Assembly: GCA_032117135.1 (NCBI GenBank)
Contig: JAULZV010000045.1
Location: forward strand, 1 to 6,771
From: JAULZV01 sp032117135
GTDB taxonomy: Bacteria; Patescibacteriota; Minisyncoccia; Phycocordibacterales; JAACPR01
Reading direction: 5' to 3'
Length of the DNA stretch: 6,771 bases
In this document: piece after piece, positions 1 to 5,270 of the stretch
How the letters are laid out: the number at the start of each line of letters is the position of its first letter
Numbering within the stretch: position 1 is the first letter of the stretch
Translations under genes and position numbers: made by a program
The notes under the pieces: model-generated
The model's database searches: none
Seen by the model: the letters and a program-made list of their open reading frames with translations, nothing else
What the model was told of the DNA's origin: nothing

Positions 1-221
1 TTGATGCTTACAGCTTCTTGCGGTCGAAGGCTGTCACGAATAGCCTGCATCTTTTTTTCGTCATTAATGTGTTGTATACCCAACTCAAGTTTAGGGGCCG
101 GTAATTCTACACAAAGTGGAATCGTAGCAGGAGCTACCACCTTCTTATCCCATACAGACTCGTCTGATTCGGGATGTGCCGGCCGTGGATGCATGTCTGG
201 TAATTGAGACTTATCAATCAT
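1..221 (-). CDS. Hypothetical protein, N-terminal part (runs off the window)
   Basis: An open frame on the minus strand starts at ATG 221 and has no stop over 73 codons up to the left edge, so only the N-terminus is visible. It begins MIDKSQLPDMHPRP and is rich in Pro, Glu, Asp and Lys. There is no signal peptide or membrane segment. Residues 48-70 or so are charged and could be helical (INDEKKMQAIRDSLRPQEA). I do not recognise a family. The start is supported by an extended -10 box, TGCTATACT, that ends 7 nt before the ATG, with no Shine-Dalgarno sequence, which suggests leaderless expression. The frame on the opposite strand over the same bases has no such support and is taken as a shadow. 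Confidence 0.65.
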   Translation of the reverse strand, partial: MIDKSQLPDMHPRPAHPESDESVWDKKVVAPATIPLCVELPAPKLELGIQHINDEKKMQAIRDSLRPQEAVSI

Positions 222-228
222 GGATCTT

Positions 229-237
229 AGTATAGCA
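229..237 (-). promoter_or_regulatory. Extended -10 promoter of the gene at 1-221
   Basis: On the minus strand the sequence reads TGC-TATACT, then AAGATCC, then ATG at 221. TGn plus a 5/6 match to TATAAT is an extended -10 element. No convincing -35 is seen 16-18 bp upstream. With the usual 6-7 nt from -10 to start, transcription would begin at or one base before the ATG. Confidence 0.6.
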
Positions 238-334
238 AAAATGTTTGAAACTTGAATTACATGACTACATATCATCAATAAGTGTAAAATAACTCACTCT
301 AAAATCATTAGAATAATTGACCATATTACACAAA

Positions 335-371
335 GTTCTAACAATTTATTAATTAAATGAATTATCAGAAC
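335..371 (-). terminator. AT-rich hairpin over the stop codon of the nuclease-like gene
   Basis: On the minus strand 371-360 (GTTCTGATAATT) pairs with 346-335 (AATTGTTAGAAC) around a 13-nt loop that contains the TAA stop at 351-349. All 12 pairs form if two G-U pairs are allowed. Those two positions become A-C mismatches on the plus strand, so the hairpin favours minus-strand RNA. An extra A-T pair extends it at 372/334. Only TTTGTGT follows, so the U-tract is weak. It could be a poor intrinsic terminator or an RNA-stability structure. Confidence 0.45.
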
Positions 372-1002
372 TAATATGGCTAAGATCTATTATATTTTCA
401 CCTCGCTTCATTATAAAACTGCGCTCTTTAAATACAATAACAGGCCAGTCTAAAACACTTTTTGATCTCTTAATATAATGTTTTTTATTAAACATTTGAT
501 ACCATCGATCAACATGACTTGGATTAAACCACACCCTATCATATGGGCACTTTAAGTCCTGTAGAGTTAATCGTGAAAAAACTTCAAACCACTTCACACT
601 AATTCTATCTGCATTAACCCCTTCTTCCATTTCAAACAAATCATTATGAAGCACCAACCAACACTCATCTAAATTAAAATTTATCTTATATTTTTCATAA
701 TTAATCCATTTCTTCTTAGCTACATTAGCTAGTAATTTTTCAAGATTCATTGTTACTTTAGCACCTCGTTCATATTCTTTACCAGGAATATACTTAGACC
801 ACTTACAAAAATCCTCATAATTAAGTTGAGTTACCTCCAATCCGATCTTCATGAACTCAGTCTTTAAAACTATATCAGGAGCATCAGTTACAGTTTCATC
901 TATTTCATATTTTAAAATTCCCAATCTATTAAGTGGTGTCTTGATCCTATCTAAAACTCTTTGTTCTTCTGATGTCCTTTTACTTCGCATTATTTCGATC
1001 AT
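349..1002 (-). CDS. PD-(D/E)xK-like nuclease domain protein (putative)
   Basis: A 217-residue soluble protein. After a basic, helical start (residues 5-30) comes a core that resembles a PD-(D/E)xK nuclease fold: Glu33 in a predicted helix, Pro42-Asp43, and Glu56-Val-Thr58 in the strand KIGLEVTQL. The usual motif Lys is a Thr here, a variant seen in many uncharacterised members of this superfamily, so activity is not certain. Residues 80-105 are a Lys/Asn-rich helix, and 112-118 (ECWLVLH) looks like a later core strand. It has no membrane segment. The gene is visibly more AT-rich than its neighbours (long A/T runs, many Asn, Lys and Ile codons), which suggests acquisition by transfer. ATG 1002 is used; ATG 990 is an alternative. 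No Shine-Dalgarno is seen, and a weak TAAATT lies 7 nt before the ATG. It stands alone, downstream of the tRNA-Arg element. The family call is by motif only. Confidence 0.72.
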   Translation of the reverse strand: MIEIMRSKRTSEEQRVLDRIKTPLNRLGILKYEIDETVTDAPDIVLKTEFMKIGLEVTQLNYEDFCKWSKYIPGKEYERGAKVTMNLEKLLANVAKKKWINYEKYKINFNLDECWLVLHNDLFEMEEGVNADRISVKWFEVFSRLTLQDLKCPYDRVWFNPSHVDRWYQMFNKKHYIKRSKSVLDWPVIVFKERSFIMKRGENIIDLSHISSDNSFN

Positions 1003-1107
1003 AGCACATAATTTAAAACCCTGTTCCTACAAAGAATGTTTAAATATCATCCATTTGCGTTTTAATCTCACATGACAATAAGTCACTTAGTATAACTACT
1101 CGTTTAT

Positions 1108-1250
1108 TCCGCAAAGAATCGGTCACGAGTTACTAAACTCAAACTTCGTCTTTCAGACTCGTTTTCGTTAAGTACTCGCGACCCCGACTCGGCCATCCCA
1201 GGTCCTGTGGACACTGGGACCCTAGGCCTCCGTCTTTCGATTCCTGCGGA
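1108..1250 (-). repeat. Structured tRNA-linked element, copy A (three-way junction)
   Basis: Non-coding element behind tRNA-Arg, read here on the minus strand. P1 closes it: 1250-1238 (TCCGCA, G, GAATCG) with 1121-1108 (CGATTC, TT, TGCGGA). P2: GAC 1234-1232 with GTC 1188-1186, a GGA/GA internal loop, then GGCC 1228-1225 with GGCC 1194-1191, capped by a rod (TCCCAG 1219-1214 with CTGGGA 1201-1196; GTCC 1212-1209 with GGAC 1205-1202; loop ACA). P3: 1182-1174 with 1130-1122, nine pairs including one G-U, a bulged A at 1131, then 1173-1171 with 1134-1132. P4: AAAC 1164-1161 with GTTT 1144-1141, a GA/GAA internal loop, GTCT 1158-1155 with AGAC 1151-1148, loop GAA. The open frame through 1104-1286 is not a gene. 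The same fold recurs at 5118-5262. The single G-U mildly favours minus-strand RNA. Confidence 0.75.
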
Positions 1251-1257
1251 TGACACT

Positions 1258-1302
1258 AAAACAAAAATCGTCGAATGCTCTCGCATCCGACTCTTTTGTT
1301 TT
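1258..1302 (-). terminator. Intrinsic terminator behind tRNA-Arg
   Basis: On the minus strand GTCGGATGC (1291-1283), loop GAGA, GCATTCGAC (1278-1270), nine pairs with one G-U and a GNRA-type loop, then GATTTTTGTTTT. The upstream A-rich run 1302-1294 pairs with the downstream U-rich run 1266-1258, and a small GA-containing internal loop separates the two helices. The A-tract and T-tract on both sides mean it could work in both directions. The equivalent hairpin behind tRNA-Ser has the same layout with different paired bases. Confidence 0.85.
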
Positions 1303-1305
1303 ATG

Positions 1306-1377
1306 TGCCCCCGCTAGGAATCGAACCTAGAATAACGGCTTAGAAGTCCGCAGTTATATCCATTTAACTACAGGGGC
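1306..1377 (-). tRNA. tRNA-Arg (anticodon UCU)
   Basis: A 72-nt cloverleaf. The acceptor GCCCCTG pairs with CGGGGGC (one T-G pair), the D arm is closed by GTTA/TAAC, the anticodon loop is CTTCTAA giving anticodon TCT (reads AGA/AGG), the variable loop is four bases, and the T arm CTAGG-TTCGATT-CCTAG is perfect. The discriminator base is A and is followed by CAT, so CCA is not encoded and must be added. The last pair of the anticodon stem is A31-G39, where C-G is usual for this tRNA. A terminator follows directly. Confidence 0.95.
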
Positions 1378-1390
1378 ATGTGGTAGATGT

Positions 1391-1419
1391 AAAATACCAA
1401 CAAAACTATGTTTCGTCAA
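1391..1419 (-). promoter_or_regulatory. Promoter of tRNA-Arg
   Basis: On the minus strand TTGACG (1419-1414), 17 bp spacer, TATTTT (1396-1391). The -35 matches TTGACA in five of six positions and the -10 matches TATAAT in four. The tRNA 5' end lies 13 nt past the -10, so a leader of about 7 nt would be removed by RNase P. Confidence 0.7.
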
Positions 1420-1471
1420 AATAGAATTTCCATTTTATTCATTCCATCTTATACCGCACCAAGAGATGTTC

Positions 1472-1735
1472 TTATAAAGATTGCACTGCTCGCTCAATAT
1501 CAGCCCTCTTTTGGATGTTATCTTCTGTTTCTCCAACAGGGGCTGATCCCTCAAAAATACGTCCCGTAGAGATACTGTGATATAAGATAATCGAACCAAC
1601 AAGACCAACAATGATCATGGTTGTTCGAATAAATAAAATAAATTTCCAATCAAATCCAATTCCAAGCCCGAACACCGACACCCTGTTTTTGCGTTTTTTG
1701 AGATACGATTTTATTTTATGTATTCTTTTATTCAT
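1472..1735 (-). CDS. Small single-pass membrane protein in the pil operon
   Basis: 87 residues. The N-terminal 20 residues are strongly basic (Lys/Arg), then residues 33-52 form one hydrophobic helix (ILFIRTTMIIVGLVGSIILY), followed by an acidic C-terminal tail with Glu and Asp from 61 on. By the positive-inside rule the N-terminus would be cytoplasmic and the tail outside. The ATG overlaps the end of pilO by 8 bp, so the genes are very likely co-transcribed and translationally coupled. I do not recognise a family. Its place at the end of a pilM-pilN-pilO operon makes a part in the pilus alignment complex plausible (the position taken by the pilP lipoprotein in proteobacteria), but it has no lipobox and no visible similarity to PilP. 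Confidence 0.72.
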   Translation of the reverse strand: MNKRIHKIKSYLKKRKNRVSVFGLGIGFDWKFILFIRTTMIIVGLVGSIILYHSISTGRIFEGSAPVGETEDNIQKRADIERAVQSL

Positions 1736-2246
1736 GCTTAATCACTTTACCCTCTAATATAATTCGTGCTGTATATGTAAGGACTTCTTCTCCTGAAGCA
1801 TTCAAATTGATTCTATCAATTGAAAGTTTTTTATCATACGAAAGAACTTCAGAAACAAATCTAGATAGTGCACTGTATTCGCCAATCAATTGAATTGCAA
1901 ATGAGACAGGTGCAATATCAGCAGATTCATCTTGCGTTACTTTTTCAATAGTAATTGCAAGTCCACTTGAAACAGCAGATGCTTCGAGTCGCTGAATAAA
2001 CCCGAGCATATCATTTGATGCAATAAATGTATTTCTCAATTTTTGTTCTTGATCTTTGAGACGTTCCAGATTATCTCGAACTTGTTTTTCAAATTCAATA
2101 TTTTTATTTTGATTCTCTTCGGCGCGATTTGCTTTAACAATTGATATCTTTTCAACCAAAGTCACATGCGCATATGAAGTGCCCAAAGCCACCAGTATAA
2201 GTACAGATAGCGAAAATATGAACATGATAAGTGTTTTATTCTTCAT
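1728..2246 (-). CDS. pilO: PilO-like type IV pilus assembly protein
   Basis: 172 residues from ATG 2246. A TTG at 2255 would add three residues but is less likely. Residues 5-24 form a single N-terminal membrane helix, about 30-70 is a charged coiled coil (Glu, Lys, Gln, Asn), and 78-172 looks like the ferredoxin-like PilO domain: LGFIQRLEASAVSSGLAITIEKV, then a strand-helix unit with FAIQLIGEYSALSRFVSEV, then final strands ending ARIILEGKV. In type IV pilus systems PilO pairs with PilN through these regions to form the inner-membrane alignment complex that joins the motor to the outer machinery; a CPR cell may use it for a surface pilus in host contact or DNA uptake. It overlaps pilN by 11 bp and the next gene by 8 bp. 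The name rests on architecture and position, since sequence conservation is low. Confidence 0.82.
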   Translation of the reverse strand: MKNKTLIMFIFSLSVLILVALGTSYAHVTLVEKISIVKANRAEENQNKNIEFEKQVRDNLERLKDQEQKLRNTFIASNDMLGFIQRLEASAVSSGLAITIEKVTQDESADIAPVSFAIQLIGEYSALSRFVSEVLSYDKKLSIDRINLNASGEEVLTYTARIILEGKVIKHE

Positions 2247-2772
2247 GATAGGCAAATGTAAGGTTAATAGGGATATTATTCTGCATCCTTAATGAATCTA
2301 TCGGTATTTCAAACCCTTCAAAATTAGGATTCGATTTGATTCCAGATTCAAATGCAAGTAAAGCCTCTCGTGATGAAGACCTTCCTCGCAAGGTCACAAG
2401 AATGATTCCATCGTCTTCTGATTCGAGTTCAATTGCATCAAACACCAATCCTGATTGTGCATATCCAAAAATCAAATCTGCAACTTGCATATGACTTGAT
2501 TTTTTGAGCACTGCTTGTTGAGAAAATTTATATGTCTTTTGCAATAATTCATTATATTGATCAGATATTTTTTGAACAGATTCTTGTTGCCTTACTACAG
2601 TTGAGTCCGTATGTGCATTTTGATAATAATGAAGGAGTACATATGAAGGAAAAACAAAGACTGCAACTACTACCAGAACAAGAATCATAGACCACATAAA
2701 TTTTATAGCAAAACGAGCTCGATACTCGCGTTTGATTTTTTTATTTGATTCTTTGGTTATGATTCGTAGCAT
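2236..2772 (-). CDS. pilN: PilN-like type IV pilus assembly protein
   Basis: 178 residues. A basic cytoplasmic N-terminus (1-24, with LRIITKESNKKIKREYRARF) is where PilN proteins dock to PilM. Residues 25-48 are one membrane helix, about 58-92 is a likely coiled coil, and 95-178 is a ferredoxin-like domain ending in the typical pattern: VTLRGRSSSREALLAFESGI, a 'p.f..f.ip.dsl' strand and INLTFAY. PilN anchors cytosolic PilM at the membrane and pairs with PilO. ATG 2772 lies one base after the pilM stop (TAA-T-ATG), with no Shine-Dalgarno sequence, so translation is probably coupled to pilM. The conserved 'IN' box of classical PilN is not clear, as expected for a divergent member. Confidence 0.85.
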   Translation of the reverse strand: MLRIITKESNKKIKREYRARFAIKFMWSMILVLVVVAVFVFPSYVLLHYYQNAHTDSTVVRQQESVQKISDQYNELLQKTYKFSQQAVLKKSSHMQVADLIFGYAQSGLVFDAIELESEDDGIILVTLRGRSSSREALLAFESGIKSNPNFEGFEIPIDSLRMQNNIPINLTFAYHEE

Positions 2773-2773
2773 A

Positions 2774-3754
2774 TTATTTGAGTCTTGATAAACAAAGTCC
2801 TACACACGTTGTGTACTTGAGAGATTCTTGTTTTGAAATTTCGGGGATATATGCATTAATATCAAAACAATTTTTCCATGTGTTACCAACTGTTGCATTT
2901 ACAAACAGATTACTTTCCAAAAAATTAATGAGACTTGCCGAATGTATCGCCTCTCCAGTTAAGATGACGTTTTCAAGTTTTTTTGAAGATTCTTTTTGTT
3001 CTTGGGAAGTGAGCCAGTAGATAATAACTTTTTTGAGTGTGTCTCTTAATTCGGCAAGTGTCCCTTCTGATAACTGTCTAGTTTGTCCTTGTGGATCACA
3101 ATTTAAGGTCTGTGTATATTGCACCAAATCTTCTTCGACAATAGAAATTGTAATAACATACGTATCCACATTAATGATGATATAAGGATTACTATTCCCT
3201 CTTTCGATTACCGCTCGTGAAATCGCATGCGTCTCCGCTTCATACGAGACAATCATAATACCGCATGATTCAACAATGGAGGTGTACTGTTCGATGATAT
3301 GTCGAGGAATAACCGTTACAACAACAGGAATTTTGTCTGCACCTTTAGGAGCCTCGAGTATCTTGTAGTCAAACAATACATCTTGAGGTTCGAGAGGTAC
3401 GTATTGATCAAGATTAAATAATACAAAATCTTCAATCGTATTAAGAGCGTCACGAGGCACAAGTACACGAAAGACATATGTTTTTTCTTCTGGAATAGAA
3501 ATGCGTGCAAATTCAATCTTATACTTTTTTTTGAGATGCAAAAGTCCTTTTCTAACTTCATCACATGAAGATACTTCTCCTGAACCCGAAAAGAGTTCGC
3601 ATGTTTCTGAAATTTCAAATTCATCAATTATATGAGGAACGAGACCGACTGATTTTTTTTTGAGGCGAGCAATCTTAATAGATGATTGTGAAATATCGAT
3701 TCCAAAAATCGGTAAAGTTAAAAATTCTGAAGGTTGAAGAAAACTAAATGACAT
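2774..3754 (-). CDS. pilM: PilM-like actin-fold ATPase of the type IV pilus
   Basis: 326 residues, near the usual PilM length. The ASKHA (actin-like) features are visible: phosphate-1 loop FGIDISQSSIKIARL at 17-31 with Asp20, phosphate-2 strand YIIINVDTYVITIS at 191-204 with Asp197, and an adenosine-loop segment VILTGEA at 263-269, where the family usually has TGG. PilM-typical segments are ISIPEEKTYVFRV (85-97), YVPLEPQDVLFDYKIL (118-133) and YEAETHAISRAV (171-182). PilM sits on the cytosolic face, binds ATP and the N-terminus of PilN, and links pilus motor proteins to the PilN/PilO complex. It is first in its operon, 20 bp from a consensus TATAAT. ATG 3754 was chosen because it is in frame and lies 7 nt from that box; AGGTG just before it could also act as a weak ribosome binding site. 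No motor ATPase, platform or pilin gene is in the window. Confidence 0.92.
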   Translation of the reverse strand: MSFSFLQPSEFLTLPIFGIDISQSSIKIARLKKKSVGLVPHIIDEFEISETCELFSGSGEVSSCDEVRKGLLHLKKKYKIEFARISIPEEKTYVFRVLVPRDALNTIEDFVLFNLDQYVPLEPQDVLFDYKILEAPKGADKIPVVVTVIPRHIIEQYTSIVESCGIMIVSYEAETHAISRAVIERGNSNPYIIINVDTYVITISIVEEDLVQYTQTLNCDPQGQTRQLSEGTLAELRDTLKKVIIYWLTSQEQKESSKKLENVILTGEAIHSASLINFLESNLFVNATVGNTWKNCFDINAYIPEISKQESLKYTTCVGLCLSRLK

Positions 3755-3761
3755 TACACCT

Positions 3762-3789
3762 ATTATATAAAAGTGAGGCGTGAGTACAA
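3762..3789 (-). promoter_or_regulatory. Promoter of the pilM operon
   Basis: On the minus strand a perfect TATAAT (3767-3762) lies 7 nt before ATG 3754. A TTG-containing -35 candidate (TTGTAC, 3789-3784) sits 16 bp upstream and overlaps the foot of the 3788-3819 hairpin. The start is expected at or beside the ATG. Confidence 0.7.
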
Positions 3790-3819
3790 GACGCGTGCAC
3801 TGATAAGTGCACGCGTCTT
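3788..3819 (-). terminator. Very strong hairpin behind the ruvX operon
   Basis: AAGACGCGTGCAC (3788-3800) pairs perfectly with GTGCACGCGTCTT (3807-3819), 13 bp, and T3801-A3806 makes a fourteenth pair around a GATA loop. It lies 14 bp beyond the stop of the tRNA-binding protein gene. On the minus strand the T-run comes before the hairpin, not after it, so it is not a textbook intrinsic terminator. Each arm contains the palindromes ACGCGT and GTGCAC, so a protein-binding site is also possible, and one foot overlaps the pilM -35 candidate. Confidence 0.6.
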
Positions 3820-3833
3820 AATTAAAAAAATAG

Positions 3834-4184
3834 TTATGAAATCTGAGTTCCTGATGCAACTGATGGATCAATACTCAAAAGTGAAAAATTACCTTCACTG
3901 TCAGTGGCTGCCATAATCATCCCATTACTCTCAAGACCCATCATTTCGCGTGGTTTAAGGTTGGTAACAAATGGAACTTTGCGACCAACAAGAGATTCTG
4001 GACTCACGAACTTAGCAATACCCGAAAGTATTTGTCGTTCTTCCTCTCCAAAACGAACTACGAGTCGAAGCAATTTTTCTGATTTTTCGACTGGTTCTGC
4101 GCGTATTATTTCACCGACTCGCATTTCAACTTTTTTAAAATCATCGTATTCGATATGTGTTTGTGTGTGTTCTGTTTCTGACAT
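3834..4184 (-). CDS. tRNA-binding OB-fold protein (MetRS C-terminal / EMAP-II type)
   Basis: 116 residues that are almost all one tRNA-binding OB fold (about 13-116). The family pattern is clear: YDDFKKVEMRVGEIIRAEPV (13-32), EKSEKLLRLVV with the usual His of 'h..adkLl' replaced, RQILSGIAKFVSPESLVGRKV (50-70) and VTNLKPREMMGLESNGMIMAA (73-93). In many bacteria this is the C-terminal dimerisation and tRNA-binding domain of methionyl-tRNA synthetase; as a separate gene it is often annotated as MetRS beta subunit, and CsaA and Arc1p/Trbp111-type proteins share the fold. It probably binds the tRNA elbow and may help a synthetase encoded elsewhere. It starts 4 nt after the ruvX stop without a Shine-Dalgarno, so it is the second gene of that operon. 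A CsaA-like chaperone role cannot be excluded. Confidence 0.92.
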   Translation of the reverse strand: MSETEHTQTHIEYDDFKKVEMRVGEIIRAEPVEKSEKLLRLVVRFGEEERQILSGIAKFVSPESLVGRKVPFVTNLKPREMMGLESNGMIMAATDSEGNFSLLSIDPSVASGTQIS

Positions 4185-4188
4185 GATG

Positions 4189-4575
4189 TTATATGTTCTT
4201 TTGTAATTCGAGATAATTTTGCAGGATCACCGCTGCTGCTGAGGCGTCGATCGCCTTATTCTCCTCACCCATCAAGTTGATGACCTGCGCAGATGAATAG
4301 AATTCAGGATGAAAGTCTACCGCAATCCCCTCCTTTTCCAAAGCTTCTTTAAGGCGACGGATACCTTTCATGATTGGGTTATCGTTCATGTTGCGATCTT
4401 TGGATTCACCCAATACTACTTTTGTAATATGCTCTTTTTGGATGATATGCAAAAGATCTGCCACGAGTGTTTTGCCACCAGGAATTGTTTTGTATGGAAA
4501 CGCAATCGTATGTGTATCATCACTTGTCGCAAGTCCAACACGTTTGGTTCCATAATCTATACCGAGATATTTCAT
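4189..4575 (-). CDS. ruvX: Putative pre-16S rRNA nuclease / Holliday junction resolvase RuvX (YqgF)
   Basis: 128 residues, normal for the family. The RNase H-like fold is shown by the N-terminal strand YLGIDYGTKRVGLATSD (3-19) with catalytic Asp7, the strand KVVLGESKD (52-60) in place of the more common 'VvGlP', Glu91 in FHPEFYSSAQV (88-98) and Asp110 in IDASAAAVILQNYL (109-122). Asp7, Glu91 and Asp110 would form the metal-binding site. Family members process the 5' end of 16S rRNA, and some have been tested as Holliday junction resolvases. The ATG at 4575 lies 6 nt after a perfect extended -10 box. The gene is followed after 4 nt by the tRNA-binding protein gene, a fitting pair of translation-related functions. 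Confidence 0.95.
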   Translation of the reverse strand: MKYLGIDYGTKRVGLATSDDTHTIAFPYKTIPGGKTLVADLLHIIQKEHITKVVLGESKDRNMNDNPIMKGIRRLKEALEKEGIAVDFHPEFYSSAQVINLMGEENKAIDASAAAVILQNYLELQKNI

Positions 4576-4581
4576 GAGGTG

Positions 4582-4590
4582 ATTATAGCA
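4582..4590 (-). promoter_or_regulatory. Extended -10 promoter of ruvX
   Basis: On the minus strand TGC-TATAAT is followed by CACCTC and then ATG 4575. Both the TGn extension and the hexamer are consensus. No good -35 is visible, which fits an extended -10 promoter. The start site would fall at the ATG, giving a leaderless mRNA. Confidence 0.75.
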
Positions 4591-4623
4591 GAAATTAATA
4601 TGAGTGCGATCTAAAAAGAATTA

Positions 4624-4658
4624 AAAATTCCAAGGACAACAGAGGTCCTTGGAATTTT
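4624..4658 (-). terminator. Intrinsic terminator of the DUF1653 gene
   Basis: AAAATTCCAAGGAC (4624-4637) and GTCCTTGGAATTTT (4645-4658) form a perfect 14-bp stem with a 7-nt loop. On the minus strand it lies just behind the stop at 4666 and is followed by TAATTCTTTTT. The A/T ends of the stem also allow function from the plus strand. Confidence 0.9.
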
Positions 4659-4665
4659 ACAGCGT

Positions 4666-5019
4666 CTAAGAATACATCTCGCTTCGAATCTTTTCGAGCT
4701 CAGTAATGACTGAAGGATCACTGATTTTCTTGAAGCGTGGGAATGTCTTACCATCTTTTTCGACACTCTCCATCCACATCTCGAGCGGACGATTATCGAA
4801 ACATGGAATACCGAGCTCTTTTGAAGCTTTGTAGACAGCCGCTGCATACAAAGGACGATAGACAAGAAAATGAGTTTCTCCGGGACGAACATCATCTTCC
4901 GTATGAAAACCAACTCCCATCACTTCGTAAGCATAATTATTTACCGCACCACTAGGGTCGTGCTTGTAATGATAGTAGAAGCCTGGTGGGGGTACTTGTC
5001 TTGGGATTGGTAGTGACAT
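4666..5019 (-). CDS. DUF1653 domain-containing protein
   Basis: 117 residues. The DUF1653 pattern is recognisable: GFYYHYKHDPSG (13-24), a strand YAYEVMGVGFHTED (29-42), then ETHFLVYRPLY (48-58), and the C-terminal RPLEMWMESVEKDGKTFPRF (77-96). The domain is small, soluble and of unknown function. Compared with typical members of about 70-90 residues it has a Pro-rich N-terminal extension (SLPIPRQVPPPG) and a short insertion. It is a single-gene unit: ATG 5019 has AAGGAG 6 nt upstream, the only strong Shine-Dalgarno in the window, and a strong terminator lies behind it. It follows the tRNA-Ser element on the same strand; a TATAAG/TAAGAT cluster at about 5052-5064 may be its promoter, but no clear -35 was found. 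Confidence 0.92.
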   Translation of the reverse strand: MSLPIPRQVPPPGFYYHYKHDPSGAVNNYAYEVMGVGFHTEDDVRPGETHFLVYRPLYAAAVYKASKELGIPCFDNRPLEMWMESVEKDGKTFPRFKKISDPSVITELEKIRSEMYS

Positions 5020-5025
5020 ATATTT

Positions 5026-5031
5026 CTCCTT
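5026..5031 (-). promoter_or_regulatory. Shine-Dalgarno of the DUF1653 gene
   Basis: AAGGAG on the minus strand, 6 nt before ATG 5019. It fixes the start and stands out because most other genes here have no such site. Confidence 0.85.
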
Positions 5032-5117
5032 TTGTTTGGTTCTAAAGTAATCTTATCTTATATGTGTTAATTTGAGAATAGGGATCTTTGAGACAAGGTT
5101 TGAGTTAAGATGTTTAA

Positions 5118-5266
5118 GAGAGGGATTCGACCCGCAGTTACTAAGCTCAGACTTCGTGCAAAGCACTCGTCTTCACTAAGTACTGCTGGTCGCGGCTCGG
5201 CCACACCTTCTCCGCTCCGCTTCGAAGTCGGCTTCGCGGCCTCCGCCGTGCGAATCCCTCTCCCTC
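5118..5266 (-). repeat. Structured tRNA-linked element, copy B (three-way junction)
   Basis: Non-coding element behind tRNA-Ser, read on the minus strand. P1: 5262-5251 pairs perfectly with 5129-5118 (GAGAGGGATTCG with CGAATCCCTCTC). P2: CGGC 5248-5245 with GCCG 5196-5193, a GGA/GA internal loop, GGCC 5241-5238 with GGCC 5202-5199, with CGAAG 5236-5232 and CTTCG 5227-5223 near the tip. P3: 5190-5182 with 5138-5130 (one A-G mismatch), a bulged A at 5139, then 5181-5179 with 5142-5140. P4: AGAC 5172-5169 with GTCT 5152-5149, a GA/GAA loop, GTGC 5166-5163 with GCAC 5159-5156, loop TTT. P1 abuts P3 directly and linkers are 1-3 nt, so the junction is compact. Compared with copy A, the unpaired sequences are kept while many pairs change together. 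The 5' arm extends to 5266 as an exact inverted copy of the tRNA-Ser 3' end. Long frames through it are artefacts. Confidence 0.78.
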
Positions 5267-5270
5267 TCAC

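Noticed and set aside
1..207. 68-codon frame on the plus strand at the left edge
   Set aside because: The minus-strand frame over the same bases has a promoter and a sensible start; this one has neither.
1104..1286. 60-codon frame on the minus strand through element A
   Set aside because: It covers a non-coding fold whose changes follow base pairs, not codons, it starts inside the terminator, and it has no promoter or ribosome binding site of its own.
1419..1437. AT-rich hairpin (AAAAT...ATTTT) between the pil operon and tRNA-Arg as an operon terminator
   Set aside because: A short A/T stem with a minimal loop and no U-tract; it overlaps the tRNA-Arg -35, so it may be chance. No clear terminator for the pil operon was found.
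2247..2255. TTG start at 2255 for pilO
   Set aside because: An ATG three codons later (2246) is the better start, and no ribosome binding site favours the TTG.
4309..4614. Plus-strand frame antisense to ruvX
   Set aside because: It is the complement of a well-conserved gene and has no promoter or start signal.
5071..5104. TTTGAG three times (5071, 5087, 5099) upstream of the DUF1653 gene
   Set aside because: Six-base units with irregular 16- and 12-bp spacing in AT-rich DNA; too weak to call a repeat or operator.
5118..5262. Reading the element as an integron attC site, or as a CRISPR array
   Set aside because: It lacks the paired R/L boxes of attC around a variable terminal structure and has a three-way junction instead; there are no regularly spaced direct repeats with spacers anywhere in the window.
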